From Caldifermentibacillus hisashii (lineage in GTDB: Bacteria; Bacillota; Bacilli; Bacillales; Caldibacillaceae), in NCBI RefSeq assembly GCF_027568575.1, contig NZ_JANUVP010000009.1: DNA of 64,000 bases; one strand, written 5' to 3'. Shown in pieces: positions 42,465 to 50,980 of the stretch. Under the pieces are notes generated by a model, which did no database searches, was not told the origin of the DNA, and worked only from the letters and a program-made list of their open reading frames with translations. The first letter of the stretch is position 1. Every line of letters begins with the position of its first letter. Both the position numbers and the translations under genes were made by a program.

Positions 42465-43829
42465 ATGAATAAAGAAGAAAAAAAATTAAAATGGTGGCAA
42501 TTGTCCATTTTGGGAACTGGTTTTATTATTGGCACCGGTTTTTTTCTCGGATCGAATATTGCCATCAAAGCTGCCGGACCTGCCGTATTGGTCACGTTTT
42601 TGTTGGCGGCAATCGGCACATATATTGTTTATGATGTGTTGAGCCGAATGACAGCAGATGATCCCCAGTCCGGTTCCTTTAGTTATTATTCAAAAAAAGC
42701 GTTTGGAAATTGGGCAGGTTTCGCAAGCGGTTGGGTGTATTGGAGTTCGGAAATGTTAATCATGGGCAGTCAGCTTACGGGCATTTCCATTTTTACAAAA
42801 TTTTGGTTTCCGGAAGTTCCGATCTGGATTTTTGCCAGTATATATACCGTATTAGGAATCATTGTAGTACTGGTAGGAGTTAAATGGTTTGAACGGCTCG
42901 GAAACTTGTTTGCCATTGCCAAATTGTCTGCCATCGTAATGTTTATTATCCTCGCCATCCTTGGTTTGTTCGGTGTATTGGACCGAGGTGGAGGTCGAAC
43001 CTATTTTCCTAATTCATTAACGACATTTCTACCGGCCGGATTGAAAGGAGTCTGGGCAGCACTTCTATTTTCCTTTTATGCATTTGGTGGGATTGAAATA
43101 ATGAGCATCTATGCAACGAGATTGGAAAATGCAAAAGATGCACCAAAGTCAGGGAAAGTAATGCTTGTATTACTGACGACCATCTACCTTGTTTCGATCG
43201 GAATGTCGGTTATTTTAGTTCAATTATCAAAATTTACGATGGATGATAGTCCGTTCGTCGTTGCTTTGGATGGATTTCGTTTAGCATTTATTCCCCATTT
43301 ATTTACGGCTATTTTAGTCATTGCCGGATTTTCGACAATGTCTGCTTCCCTTTATGCGGTTACAACATTGCTGATTTCATTGTCAAAAGAAGGATATGCG
43401 CCGAAGAAATTAAGTAAGAAAGGCAAATTAAAAGTTCCTTTCCCTGCTTTAGTATTAACGACAGGCGGGCTGATTGTCTCCATTGTTTTAGGGTTATTGT
43501 TGCCAAATTCCGTTTATGAATATATTACAACAGCAGCAGGGTTAATGTTGCTTTATAATTGGGTTTTCATCTTGTATTCAGGCAAAAGATTACTGACTTT
43601 GACTCGTGTTGATCAGATCAAACGGATTATTGCCACAGTATTGATCTTATCAGCAGTGACCGGATCTCTTATTTATCATTCGAGCAGACCTGGATTTTAC
43701 ATCAGTATCGGCTTTCTTTTCGTCATCGGAATTGTGACTGTCATCATGAATCGCCGTTTTAAAGGTGCGAAAGAGGAAGGGCAACGAACGAAACAGACAG
43801 GACTATTTGAAAGGCTGGAAAATATTTGA
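42465..43829 (+). CDS. Amino acid permease (APC superfamily)
   Basis: A 454-aa transporter with about 12 transmembrane segments. It has the APC opening GTGFIIGTGFFLGSNIAI and, mid-protein, FYAFGGIEIMSIYA. No soluble domains. The substrate cannot be assigned by eye; relatives carry amino acids or amines such as GABA or aspartate. TGGGGAGG sets the ATG at 42465. The unit is monocistronic, ending at a bidirectional terminator shared with the LysE-like gene. Confidence 0.88.
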   Translation: MNKEEKKLKWWQLSILGTGFIIGTGFFLGSNIAIKAAGPAVLVTFLLAAIGTYIVYDVLSRMTADDPQSGSFSYYSKKAFGNWAGFASGWVYWSSEMLIMGSQLTGISIFTKFWFPEVPIWIFASIYTVLGIIVVLVGVKWFERLGNLFAIAKLSAIVMFIILAILGLFGVLDRGGGRTYFPNSLTTFLPAGLKGVWAALLFSFYAFGGIEIMSIYATRLENAKDAPKSGKVMLVLLTTIYLVSIGMSVILVQLSKFTMDDSPFVVALDGFRLAFIPHLFTAILVIAGFSTMSASLYAVTTLLISLSKEGYAPKKLSKKGKLKVPFPALVLTTGGLIVSIVLGLLLPNSVYEYITTAAGLMLLYNWVFILYSGKRLLTLTRVDQIKRIIATVLILSAVTGSLIYHSSRPGFYISIGFLFVIGIVTVIMNRRFKGAKEEGQRTKQTGLFERLENI

Positions 43830-43839
43830 AATATATAGA

Positions 43840-43882
43840 ATAAATGCCGGGCTCTTTAAACGAGAAAACCCGGCATTTTCTG
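43840..43882. terminator. Bidirectional terminator
   Basis: AAATGCCGGG pairs with CCCGGCATTTT around a 17-base interior. It serves the convergent permease and LysE-family genes. Confidence 0.9.
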
Positions 43883-43891
43883 TATAAAAAA

Positions 43892-44515
43892 TTAAAATAG
43901 TGCTTTTATTCCTTGATAACCAAAATAAATACCGAAGCCGATCAGGGATAACCCGGAGATAATGGATAGCAGTTTTAAGAATTTCGTTGCAAAGTATTTT
44001 TTGAATGTACTTGAAATTCCTGCCATTGTAATATCCCAAATAAAAAGTCCGATAAAAATAGCAGAACTGTAGAGGAGCAATTGTTCTTGTCCGTATTGTT
44101 TTACGGTTGTAGTTAAGACAGATCCGTAGATGCCTAGCCAAAATAATATTGATAACGGATTTAATAATGACATAAAAAAACCGGTCAAAAAAGATTTTAT
44201 TAAGGGTTCATTATTGCGCTCATTTCTTGTGTCAATTTTGGCAGAATGAATCAAACTTTCAATTCCGGTATAAATAAGGACAAAAAAGCCGAATAGCCAT
44301 AAAAAAGTTTGCATGAACGGGATTTCCAGAAAGTGTACGACACCAAAAAATATAAGTAACATAAATAAACCATCTGCCAACATGGCACCAAGTCCGACAA
44401 ACCATGAATGAAAAAAACCATGCTTTATGCCGTGGTCAAGCTGGGCAGCATTAATCGGTCCAATGGGAGCAGCCAAGGAGAGACCTAAAAGGATGTAACT
44501 GAAAAAGACTGTCAT
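43892..44515 (-). CDS. LysE-family exporter
   Basis: A 207-aa membrane protein with six hydrophobic segments and the LysE/RhtB signature near the start (LSLAAPIGPINAAQLDHGIKHG). LNPLSILFWLGIYGSV is the second conserved block. It probably exports an amino acid or related metabolite; the substrate is unknown. GGAGG lies 11 bases upstream of the ATG. Confidence 0.85.
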   Translation of the reverse strand: MTVFFSYILLGLSLAAPIGPINAAQLDHGIKHGFFHSWFVGLGAMLADGLFMLLIFFGVVHFLEIPFMQTFLWLFGFFVLIYTGIESLIHSAKIDTRNERNNEPLIKSFLTGFFMSLLNPLSILFWLGIYGSVLTTTVKQYGQEQLLLYSSAIFIGLFIWDITMAGISSTFKKYFATKFLKLLSIISGLSLIGFGIYFGYQGIKALF

Positions 44516-44677
44516 CTGTAAACGACCTCCATAATGGTATAGCTTGTACCATCATATTCATGAAAAGGTCTGTTTAGGACAAAAATATGGACAATCCATT
44601 TTCAGATAAGAATGAATAAAAAAAATTACATAAAACCATCCTTAATCAAGGCAACATGCCAATCCTTCTCACAAAAA

Positions 44678-44784
44678 AAGCTGTCCAAGTAAAGGAACTG
44701 ACCCGGAATGCTGTATCTTGCCTACACTGGATATCGCAGAAACAAGATTGAGCAAGTTGGATGAGGTCAGACACCTTGGACAGC
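44678..44784 (-). ncRNA. Nested inverted repeat ending in T7: structured RNA 3' end or tiny element relic
   Basis: GCTGTCCAAG (44680-44689) pairs with CTTGGACAGC (44774-44783). Inside, CTGACC/GGTCAG and ATCTTG/CAAGAT pair in the same order, making an extended three-helix hairpin about 105 nt long. On the minus strand it ends in TTTTTTT, 60 bases beyond the MFS gene stop, so it can act as a terminator. Equally, both ends read GCTGTCCAAG...CTGACC outward, as the terminal inverted repeats of a decayed insertion sequence would. No transposase is recognisable. Confidence 0.5.
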
Positions 44785-44842
44785 ATCTTTCTTTATAAGT
44801 ATAAAAAGTACTAGAGAACAGCTTTTTCTGATAACTATATGA

Positions 44843-46114
44843 TCAACGTACGGCATGTTTCTCCGGCTTAATGCCAAATAAACATACAAGGACACATAAT
44901 ACGGCCAAACCCCCTAATAAATAGAATATCAATATATTCGATTTCTTCATTAATATGGCAATGATCGGAGGACCAAAGGCAACACCGATAAAGCGCATGG
45001 AACTATAAATGGATGAAATAGTGCCACGAAATTCCTCCTCAATTCCGGACGTAATGAGGGAATCAAGACAAGGTAAACTTATGCCAATTCCGATTCCGCC
45101 AATGACAAATAAACCAATAAGCAGCCAAAGACTTTCAAAAAAGCTTAAGACTACTGTGCTAATGGCTAATAAAACGAGTCCAATAAAGGTAACCCATTTC
45201 ATCAAAGATTTATTTTCTTTAATGGCTTTCCCGGCAATATAGGAGGCAATGCAAAGCGCACCTAACGGAAAGGCTAAAAAAAGACCCTTTTTAATATTGC
45301 CAATCCCGTATTTTGACTCCAATACAGAGGAGAGATAGAAAAGGACGCCAAATAAAATGAACATTAAAATACCACCTATAAAAAAGATGGATTTTAGCCA
45401 GCGACGATTATGTTTGTATATTTTTTTCGTTTTCCGTAAAAATTCATTTAAGTTGGGTCCTTCTTCTATTTTTGGACTTTTCACTAAAAATACCATCATT
45501 AAAATCGAAATTGTACAAAAAACGGGTATGGAAAAAAACGGTAAAAACCAAATTACACTGGCAAATACAGCTCCAAGGATTGGACTTAACACCTTTCCTA
45601 ACGTATTGGCCGTTTCAATAATCCCAAGGGAGGAACTGACTTTATCTTCTGAATGAAACATATCGCCAATAAGTGGAAGAACAATCGGGAAAGCTCCGGC
45701 TGCACCAATTCCTTGTAAAGTTCTCCCAATCAAAATAAGCCAATAAGCATTTTGCAACTGCCAAGCTGTAAACGCGGAAATCACACCGCCGATTGCCGCT
45801 AACAGAAGGCTGGGAATAATCACTCTCTTTCTGCCCCAACGATCTGATAAATATCCCACAATCGGAATAAAAATAATGGCGACAACCGAATAGACAGTGA
45901 TGATCAAACTGGATTGGAAAGGTGTAATATCCAGTTCTTTTTCCATTGTTGGGAGAACAGGAATTAACATGGAATTGCCTAAAGTCATTACTAGCGGTAT
46001 AGAGGCAATGGATACAACAGCCCACCGCTTATCTTCCAGTTTTTTTTCTTTCTTCTTTTTCTTACGTTCTTCCTCGGAAACGTATTTTTCCCATAGGGTA
46101 CCGGTATACTCCAT
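44843..46114 (-). CDS. MFS transporter (multidrug-efflux type)
   Basis: A 423-aa 12-segment major facilitator. A cytoplasmic, very lysine/glutamate-rich N-terminal extension (about 12-30) precedes the first helix. The segment 2-3 signature is GYLSDRWGRKR, and segment 5 carries GKVLSPILGAVFA, resembling antiporter motif C (DHA1-type drug/H+ antiporters). GGAG seven bases upstream favours the ATG at 46114 over 46120. The substrate is unknown. A structured terminator-like repeat follows. Confidence 0.83.
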   Translation of the reverse strand: MEYTGTLWEKYVSEEERKKKKKEKKLEDKRWAVVSIASIPLVMTLGNSMLIPVLPTMEKELDITPFQSSLIITVYSVVAIIFIPIVGYLSDRWGRKRVIIPSLLLAAIGGVISAFTAWQLQNAYWLILIGRTLQGIGAAGAFPIVLPLIGDMFHSEDKVSSSLGIIETANTLGKVLSPILGAVFASVIWFLPFFSIPVFCTISILMMVFLVKSPKIEEGPNLNEFLRKTKKIYKHNRRWLKSIFFIGGILMFILFGVLFYLSSVLESKYGIGNIKKGLFLAFPLGALCIASYIAGKAIKENKSLMKWVTFIGLVLLAISTVVLSFFESLWLLIGLFVIGGIGIGISLPCLDSLITSGIEEEFRGTISSIYSSMRFIGVAFGPPIIAILMKKSNILIFYLLGGLAVLCVLVCLFGIKPEKHAVR

Positions 46115-46432
46115 TCTCATTCTCCATTTCTGAAAGATGTGATGACTATATTATTTGTAGAAAACATATAAAAAAAGATGGTAAAACAAGTAAAAACAAT
46201 GGGGGATTGCTTAGCAGATAAAGATGAAAACAGTTGTTTGGCCAAATTGTTTTCGGACAAGCTTTTGAATCCTAAACTTAAGCATTGACACGTTTTAAAA
46301 ATGAATCGTAAAAAATAACAACATTTACATGAAAACTGTTCTTATCTTGACACAATATTGTTAAAAAATGAAAATCTAAGAACGTGTGAATTTTTTATAA
46401 TAAAGGTAGAACAAATATTGGAGGGAATCCTG

Positions 46433-46738
46433 ATGAATGTCAAGGATAGAATATATGAAGAATTAAAGTATGTATTCGATCCGGAAATCGGAGTGAATAT
46501 CGTTGATTTAGGGTTAGTATATGATGTGGAAGTAACTGAAGATGGAATTGCCCGTATTTCGTTAACTTTTACAACAGATGATATAAAACAGCAAGAAAGG
46601 CTTTGCGCCGGAGTGAAATTTGCCGTAAGTTCCCTTGGTGTCATGAAAGATGTTGAAATTATCAAAAAAGAAACCGTAAAATGGACGACGCAAATGATGA
46701 ATGAAGAACTTAAAAAAGAATTAATTGGTATTAATTAA
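46433..46738 (+). CDS. MIP18/DUF59-like Fe-S assembly protein lacking the usual Cys
   Basis: A 101-aa protein of the MIP18/SufT/YitW family. FDPEIGVNIVDLGLVYDVEV is an excellent match to the family's first half. In typical members the second block reads T.TTPGCP with a conserved Cys used in Fe-S transfer. Here it is SLTFTTDDIKQQERLCAG, so that Cys is absent and the only Cys is C58. It may be a divergent paralogue with altered chemistry. GGAGG sets the ATG at 46433. It ends at a terminator. Confidence 0.8.
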   Translation: MNVKDRIYEELKYVFDPEIGVNIVDLGLVYDVEVTEDGIARISLTFTTDDIKQQERLCAGVKFAVSSLGVMKDVEIIKKETVKWTTQMMNEELKKELIGIN

Positions 46739-46747
46739 CTCGACTGT

Positions 46748-46786
46748 CCGGGATCACTGAGAATTCAGCTGATCCTTTTCTCTTTA
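46748..46786 (+). terminator. Terminator of the DUF59-like gene
   Basis: GGATCACTGA pairs with TCAGCTGATCC (one bulge) around a short loop, followed by TTTTCTCTTT. Confidence 0.85.
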
Positions 46787-46842
46787 TTACTATTGATTTA
46801 ACGAGCATTCACTCCTATAATGAAGTGGAAGGAGTGATTGAG

Positions 46843-47052
46843 ATGATTCATAAAGATTGGACAGAACGGAAAACACTGAAAAAAGTAAAATGTGTACATA
46901 CAAATGCAAAAAAATATATGGTGAATCATATGTTGACAGAAGAAAAAGTGTATGATGTCAAAAATGAAACAGAAGAATTTTATTTTCTTATTGATAACTC
47001 CGGAAGAATCGGCGGCTACTATAAAGATTACTTTGTTGAAGTAAATGATTGA
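46843..47052 (+). CDS. Small DUF6501-like protein
   Basis: A 69-aa cytosolic protein: MIHKDWTERKTLKKVKCVHT, then YDVKNETEEFYFLIDNSGRI and GGYYKDYFVEV. It looks like a compact beta barrel of the DUF6501 type known only in Bacillaceae. Function unknown. AAGGAGTGA before the ATG at 46843 is preferred to the GTG at 46825. It is bounded by terminators on both sides. Confidence 0.68.
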   Translation: MIHKDWTERKTLKKVKCVHTNAKKYMVNHMLTEEKVYDVKNETEEFYFLIDNSGRIGGYYKDYFVEVND

Positions 47053-47088
47053 AATTCCTGACTTTTTCAGGGATTTTTATTTTTTACG
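47052..47088 (+). terminator. Terminator of the DUF6501-like gene
   Basis: AAATTCCTGA pairs with TCAGGGATTT around a 5-base loop, followed by TTATTTTTT. Confidence 0.85.
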
Positions 47089-47163
47089 ATTGATATCGTT
47101 ATGATGAGGAAATCCAAGTGCACCAAATTCTTTACCATGAAGACAATATAGGAGGGATCTACA

Positions 47164-48609
47164 TTGTTCATCTATAGAGAGGTTGAAATAAGGAAAGCAG
47201 ATGAAACAGCTGCACAAAACGGATTATCCGGCAATGCCTTGATGGAAACAGCAGGCAGAAGTTTGTTTGTACGAATAAAAGAAATCCTAAATAAAAACAG
47301 CAGAATCTTAATATTAAGCGGACGTGGCAATAATGGCGGTGATGGCATTGTTCTTGCCAGATATTTAAACCAATGGGGATATAATGTTGATCTCGTTTTT
47401 CCATTTGGTGAACCAAAGTCTGATTCAGCAAGCGAACATTTTCGGTATTATAAAAGTTTGGGTTATTCTTGGTCAACAAGTATTGGTGATGGTCCGTATG
47501 ATGTTATCATTGATGCTCTTCTCGGTGTCGGAACACGGCTACCGTTAAATCAATCGTATCAGGATCTGCTCAAGTGGTGTAATCAGCAACATGCGCTAAA
47601 AATAGCCATTGATTTACCAACCGGGGTTTTGGCTGATCGTGGTGAGGCAGATATTGCTTTTCACGCTGATTACACATTTTCATTACACGGCTTCAAGCCT
47701 TCTACTTTTCTCCTGCCGTCCAGTACATATTTCGGACAACCGGAAAGCATTGATATTGGTTTACCACATGATGCAAAATGGAAAATCTGGTCGGAGAAAG
47801 ATGTAAAGCGGACGATGAAAAAGCGGGGAAGCAATTCACATAAAGGAACATTTGGAACCGGTTTATTAGTGGCAGGGACTGATGAAATGCCCGGGAGTGC
47901 CATGCTTGCAGGTTTAGGGGCGATGAAAATAGGTATCGGGAAACTGGTCATTGCAACAACTCCTTATGCAGCAAGTATTATTGCTACGCGCCTACCGGAA
48001 GCGACTTATTTACACGATGGATTAAATAAATTAGCTGTCGGGACATTTCCTGACGGGATTAGAGCGATGGCAATCGGCCCCGGTTTGACAGATGAAAAAT
48101 TAATTGATCAAGTGTTGGAAAATGTTTGGGAAAAAGAGATTCCCCTCGTTATAGATGCAGGTGCTTTAGGAAAACGAGAATTTGCTCCAAGGAAAGCCCC
48201 TATCATTATTACACCACATCCGGGTGAATTTAGTCGTCTCACCGGTCTCAGTGTAAAAGAAATCGAAGCGAATCGATTAGAAATAAGTAGTCAATTTGCC
48301 CTTCAAAAAAATGTGATTGTTGTATTAAAAGGGGCGAATACGGTCATTGCTTTTCCAAATGGCACTGGATTTATCAATCGGACAGGGAATGCGGCTTTAG
48401 CAAAAGGAGGTTCCGGTGATACATTAACGGGAATGATACTCGGACTCATTTGCAGCGAAAGCGACATAACGAGTGCAATTGCCAATGCTGTCTATCTGCA
48501 TGGTTTGTGTGCCGATGAACTTGTAAAAGAACAAAATGAAAGATCGATTGTTGCCGGGGATATAACGAATGTTTTAGGGAGAGTTATGAATAGGCTAATA
48601 ACTGATTAA
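47164..48609 (+). CDS. nnr: Bifunctional NAD(P)H-hydrate repair enzyme
   Basis: A 481-aa fusion. An N-terminal NAD(P)HX epimerase (about 1-200; GRGNNGGDGIVLARYL, DALLGVGTR, DLPTGV) is joined to a C-terminal ADP/ATP-dependent NAD(P)HX dehydratase of the ribokinase-like fold (about 220-481; AGTDEMPGSAMLAGLGAMK, ITPHPGEFSRL, LAKGGSGDTLTGMI). It repairs hydrated NADH and NADPH. The TTG start follows AGGAGG. It is followed within 19 bases by two fluoride channel genes, probably as one operon. Confidence 0.92.
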   Translation: MFIYREVEIRKADETAAQNGLSGNALMETAGRSLFVRIKEILNKNSRILILSGRGNNGGDGIVLARYLNQWGYNVDLVFPFGEPKSDSASEHFRYYKSLGYSWSTSIGDGPYDVIIDALLGVGTRLPLNQSYQDLLKWCNQQHALKIAIDLPTGVLADRGEADIAFHADYTFSLHGFKPSTFLLPSSTYFGQPESIDIGLPHDAKWKIWSEKDVKRTMKKRGSNSHKGTFGTGLLVAGTDEMPGSAMLAGLGAMKIGIGKLVIATTPYAASIIATRLPEATYLHDGLNKLAVGTFPDGIRAMAIGPGLTDEKLIDQVLENVWEKEIPLVIDAGALGKREFAPRKAPIIITPHPGEFSRLTGLSVKEIEANRLEISSQFALQKNVIVVLKGANTVIAFPNGTGFINRTGNAALAKGGSGDTLTGMILGLICSESDITSAIANAVYLHGLCADELVKEQNERSIVAGDITNVLGRVMNRLITD

Positions 48610-48628
48610 TTATTTTTGAGGTGTGATT

Positions 48629-49030
48629 ATGTGGATTTATGTTGGCTTGGGCGGGATAATCGGTAGTTTGTTACGATATGTTGTGACTGTTTTAACTGTT
48701 AACTTTACTTACTATCATTTCCCGCTTCCAACTTTTATTGTAAACGTAATTGGTTCTTTCCTGCTTGGATTTTTATCAAGTTACTTTTTGGAACAAGAAT
48801 TTCACCAAAGGAAAATGTATGCGGCGATAACAACGGGTGTTATTGGTTCGTTTACCACCTTTTCAACATTTACTAATGAAATTGTCCGATTCATTCGCAA
48901 TGCAAACTATACAATCGGAATGATTTATTTGTTCTTATCCATTCTCCTCGGCTTAAGTTTCTCTTATCTCGGTATGAGCATGGGAAGAAAATGGAGCAAA
49001 AATGAAAAAGTTAAGAATAGGCAGGAATAA
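48629..49030 (+). CDS. crcB1: Fluoride channel FluC/CrcB, subunit 1
   Basis: A 133-aa four-helix membrane protein of the Fluc family. It has GGIIGSLLRY at the start, NVIGSFLLGF in helix 2, and GVIGSFTTFSTFTNE, the fluoride-path Ser/Thr/Phe motif. Paired copies usually form heterodimers. GAGGTG selects the ATG at 48629 over the GTG at 48623. No fluoride riboswitch is seen upstream of the nnr-crcB unit. Confidence 0.92.
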   Translation: MWIYVGLGGIIGSLLRYVVTVLTVNFTYYHFPLPTFIVNVIGSFLLGFLSSYFLEQEFHQRKMYAAITTGVIGSFTTFSTFTNEIVRFIRNANYTIGMIYLFLSILLGLSFSYLGMSMGRKWSKNEKVKNRQE

Positions 49031-49033
49031 AGA

Positions 49034-49387
49034 ATGGAAGTATTACTAATAGCCATTGGCGGTTTTTTCGGGGCTATAAGTCGATATTATATTAGTGAAA
49101 AATGGAATAGGAAATTTGGCTTTTTACCTTATGGGACCTTATTTGTTAATCTTTTCGGGTCTTTCCTATTAGGATTGATTATTGGTTTTGATACCAACCA
49201 ATATATTTATTCACTTTTGGGTATTGGTTTTCTTGGCGCATTCACAACTTTTTCGACATTTATCGTTGAATTAATCGGCTTACAGGAAGCAAATAAAACG
49301 AAAGGCATGATTGTTTATTTAATAATAAGTATTATTTTTGGTTTCGTGTTTGCTTTGGTTGGAGTGATTATTGGGAGCCGGGTATAA
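49034..49387 (+). CDS. crcB2: Fluoride channel FluC/CrcB, subunit 2
   Basis: A 117-aa partner of the preceding gene, only 3 bases downstream. It has GGFFGAISRY, NLFGSFLLG and LGAFTTFSTFIVE, with four hydrophobic segments. Antiparallel dual-topology pairs of this size are typical. A bidirectional terminator follows. Confidence 0.92.
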   Translation: MEVLLIAIGGFFGAISRYYISEKWNRKFGFLPYGTLFVNLFGSFLLGLIIGFDTNQYIYSLLGIGFLGAFTTFSTFIVELIGLQEANKTKGMIVYLIISIIFGFVFALVGVIIGSRV

Positions 49388-49395
49388 TACATAGT

Positions 49396-49438
49396 AAAAA
49401 AGGGCGTAAATCAAAAAGATCGATTTTGCCCTTTAACT
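49396..49438. terminator. Bidirectional terminator (crcB2 / bioY)
   Basis: AAAGGGCGTAAATC pairs with GATTTTGCCCTTT (one mismatch), with T/A-rich flanks on both sides. Confidence 0.88.
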
Positions 49439-49441
49439 TTA

Positions 49442-50038
49442 TTATTGAATGGTCGTTGTTGTTTCAATCGTTGTGTCATGTTTTTTACCGGTTGGAAGTA
49501 ATTTTGCATGAAATAATTGTTTGCGAACCGTAATACCAATTAGTGAAGCTAAATAAGCTTTTACCAATCCGACTACAATAAACGGGATAAAAGCAGTCGT
49601 AAAAGCTACCGTCCATGATACATCTGCAGAAATTTTGTACCATGCAGTTCCAAAAGCTAAGGTCACAAACATACCAACTGTATTAGCTATCATTGCCGTC
49701 ATGATCCGGAATGACGTTTTTTCCAATATATAACCGGTAATAAATGCTGTTGGGATAAATCCAACAATGAATCCCCCGGTCGGACCGAATAAAACAGAAA
49801 CACCTGATGATAAGTTTGAATAAACAGGAATACCGATTGCGCCCATTAAACAATATAGAATCACTGCGTATGTACCATATTTTGAGCCAAGTATCGTTGC
49901 TGCCAGACCAATCGCCAAAGTTTGACCGGTAATCGGTATGATCGGAAGCGGAATCGTAACTTGAGCCAAAATTCCGATCAAACTTGCGAATAACGCGACA
50001 ACAATCATCATTTTTAATCGGTTATGTTGCGTTTGCAT
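49442..50038 (-). CDS. bioY: Biotin transporter S-component BioY
   Basis: A 198-aa membrane protein with six hydrophobic segments: IPITGQTLAIGLAATILGSKYG, and GPTGGFIVGFIPTAFITGYI, the diagnostic BioY motif. It captures biotin and works with an ECF transporter module encoded elsewhere, or alone. AAAGGGGGAG sets the ATG. A near-perfect BirA operator overlaps its transcription start, so biotin repression is predicted. Confidence 0.94.
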   Translation of the reverse strand: MQTQHNRLKMMIVVALFASLIGILAQVTIPLPIIPITGQTLAIGLAATILGSKYGTYAVILYCLMGAIGIPVYSNLSSGVSVLFGPTGGFIVGFIPTAFITGYILEKTSFRIMTAMIANTVGMFVTLAFGTAWYKISADVSWTVAFTTAFIPFIVVGLVKAYLASLIGITVRKQLFHAKLLPTGKKHDTTIETTTTIQ

Positions 50039-50062
50039 AAGTTTCTCCCCCTTTATCTTAAA

Positions 50063-50092
50063 TAGTTAACAAAAATACGAAAAAGTTAACTA
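50063..50092 (-). promoter_or_regulatory. BirA operator of bioY
   Basis: TAGTTAAC (50063-50070), a 14-base spacer and GTTAACTA (50085-50092) form an exact inverted repeat. This is the layout of Gram-positive BirA sites (TTGTTAAC-N14/15-GTTAACAA). It lies between the -10 box and the bioY ribosome binding site. Confidence 0.85.
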
Positions 50093-50098
50093 AAATCT

Positions 50099-50127
50099 AT
50101 TATAATGACCATTAGCTGATTGTTCAA
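50099..50127 (-). promoter_or_regulatory. SigA-type promoter of bioY
   Basis: On the minus strand TTGAAC (50127-50122), 17 bases, TATAAT (50104-50099). The predicted start falls inside the BirA operator. The -35 box overlaps the stop codon of the upstream small gene. Confidence 0.8.
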
Positions 50128-50354
50128 TAGAAAATTCCCAATGTGGCGGAATTTTTAACTTGAGAAGGGAGCTTTCCTAATGAGGCGAGCTCCCTAACTT
50201 TATTAACCCTCTGTTTTTTTCCTATATCTGTATTATTTCCTGTTGTTGCCTCATATCCGACTCGATAGTGGCCCTTTTTAGATGTTTTTAAGGCTTCCGG
50301 CATTTTATATTGATCGATGTTTTCTTGAAATTGTCTGGAAGCATGTGTTTTCAT
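50124..50354 (-). CDS. Small basic protein of unknown function
   Basis: A 76-aa, lysine-rich, soluble protein: MKTHASRQFQENIDQYKMPE, then KKGHYRVGYEATTGNN and ASLGKLPSQVKNSATLGIFY. I do not recognise its family. GAGGTG supports the ATG at 50354 over 50360. It stands immediately upstream of bioY, whose promoter begins inside its stop. It may be a spore or cell-surface small protein, but this is a guess. Confidence 0.6.
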   Translation of the reverse strand: MKTHASRQFQENIDQYKMPEALKTSKKGHYRVGYEATTGNNTDIGKKQRVNKVRELASLGKLPSQVKNSATLGIFY

Positions 50355-50508
50355 GATCATCCCACCTCTTTTAGGAAATTCCTATTTAGTTTGTCCATTT
50401 CAAAATAAATCAGTTTGACAAAATTATGGTTAAACGTTCTGCCTAAAAACAGAATGACTTTTTCATTAATACGCAAACTAACTTTAACTTTGGAAAGGGG
50501 TGAAGTTG

Positions 50509-50685
50509 ATGGATTATAAGGAATCGAGTAAATTGGCTGGTAAATACTACGATCCAAGTATGCGCGGGATGGAACATAAAGACCAGTTGACTGAAGGTTT
50601 AAGCATTACGCATGAACAAGCAACCGACAATTATATGGAAGGCACGGTTGATCAACATGTTGTCGAGCAAAACGGAAATAATTAA
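50509..50685 (+). CDS. yozQ: YozQ-like DUF4025 protein
   Basis: A 58-aa hydrophilic protein: YKESSKLAGKYYDPSMRG, then QLTEGLSITHEQATDNYMEG. The 'GL..THEQ..D.YMEG' ending is characteristic of the Bacillus DUF4025/YozQ family, small proteins of unknown role possibly linked to spores. AAAGGGGTGA precedes the ATG at 50509. It is divergent from the 50124-50354 gene and ends at a strong terminator. Confidence 0.72.
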   Translation: MDYKESSKLAGKYYDPSMRGMEHKDQLTEGLSITHEQATDNYMEGTVDQHVVEQNGNN

Positions 50686-50697
50686 TTTCTCACAATT

Positions 50698-50742
50698 AGT
50701 AAAGGAGCAGTCCATTTAGTCAATGGATGCTCCTTTTATTTT
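50698..50742 (+). terminator. Terminator of the yozQ-like gene
   Basis: AAAGGAGCAGTCCATT pairs with AATGGATGCTCCTTT (one mismatch) around a 5-base loop, then TATTTT. The next ~240 bases up to 50980 contain no gene. Confidence 0.9.
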
Positions 50743-50980
50743 AATATCCTAAAAGAACCGTTTAAACTACCCACAATGTATGTGGAGCATGCTTCACGGG
50801 AATGAAAAAATAAGTGCTATAATCCATAATGTTGTTCATTTAATCTTGCTCCCTATCAGGATAGTTTAATTAGTGTTAGTGATTTATCTTTGACATATTC
50901 TTAAAATTAATTTATGATTCTTATATAATTTATTTCTAATTCGAGATATTTGAAATAGAAATTTGAAAAGGGAGAGGACA

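Noticed and set aside
47053..48628. Fluoride riboswitch upstream of crcB
   Set aside because: I looked before nnr and in the nnr-crcB1 gap and saw neither the conserved pseudoknot-type blocks nor a leader terminator.
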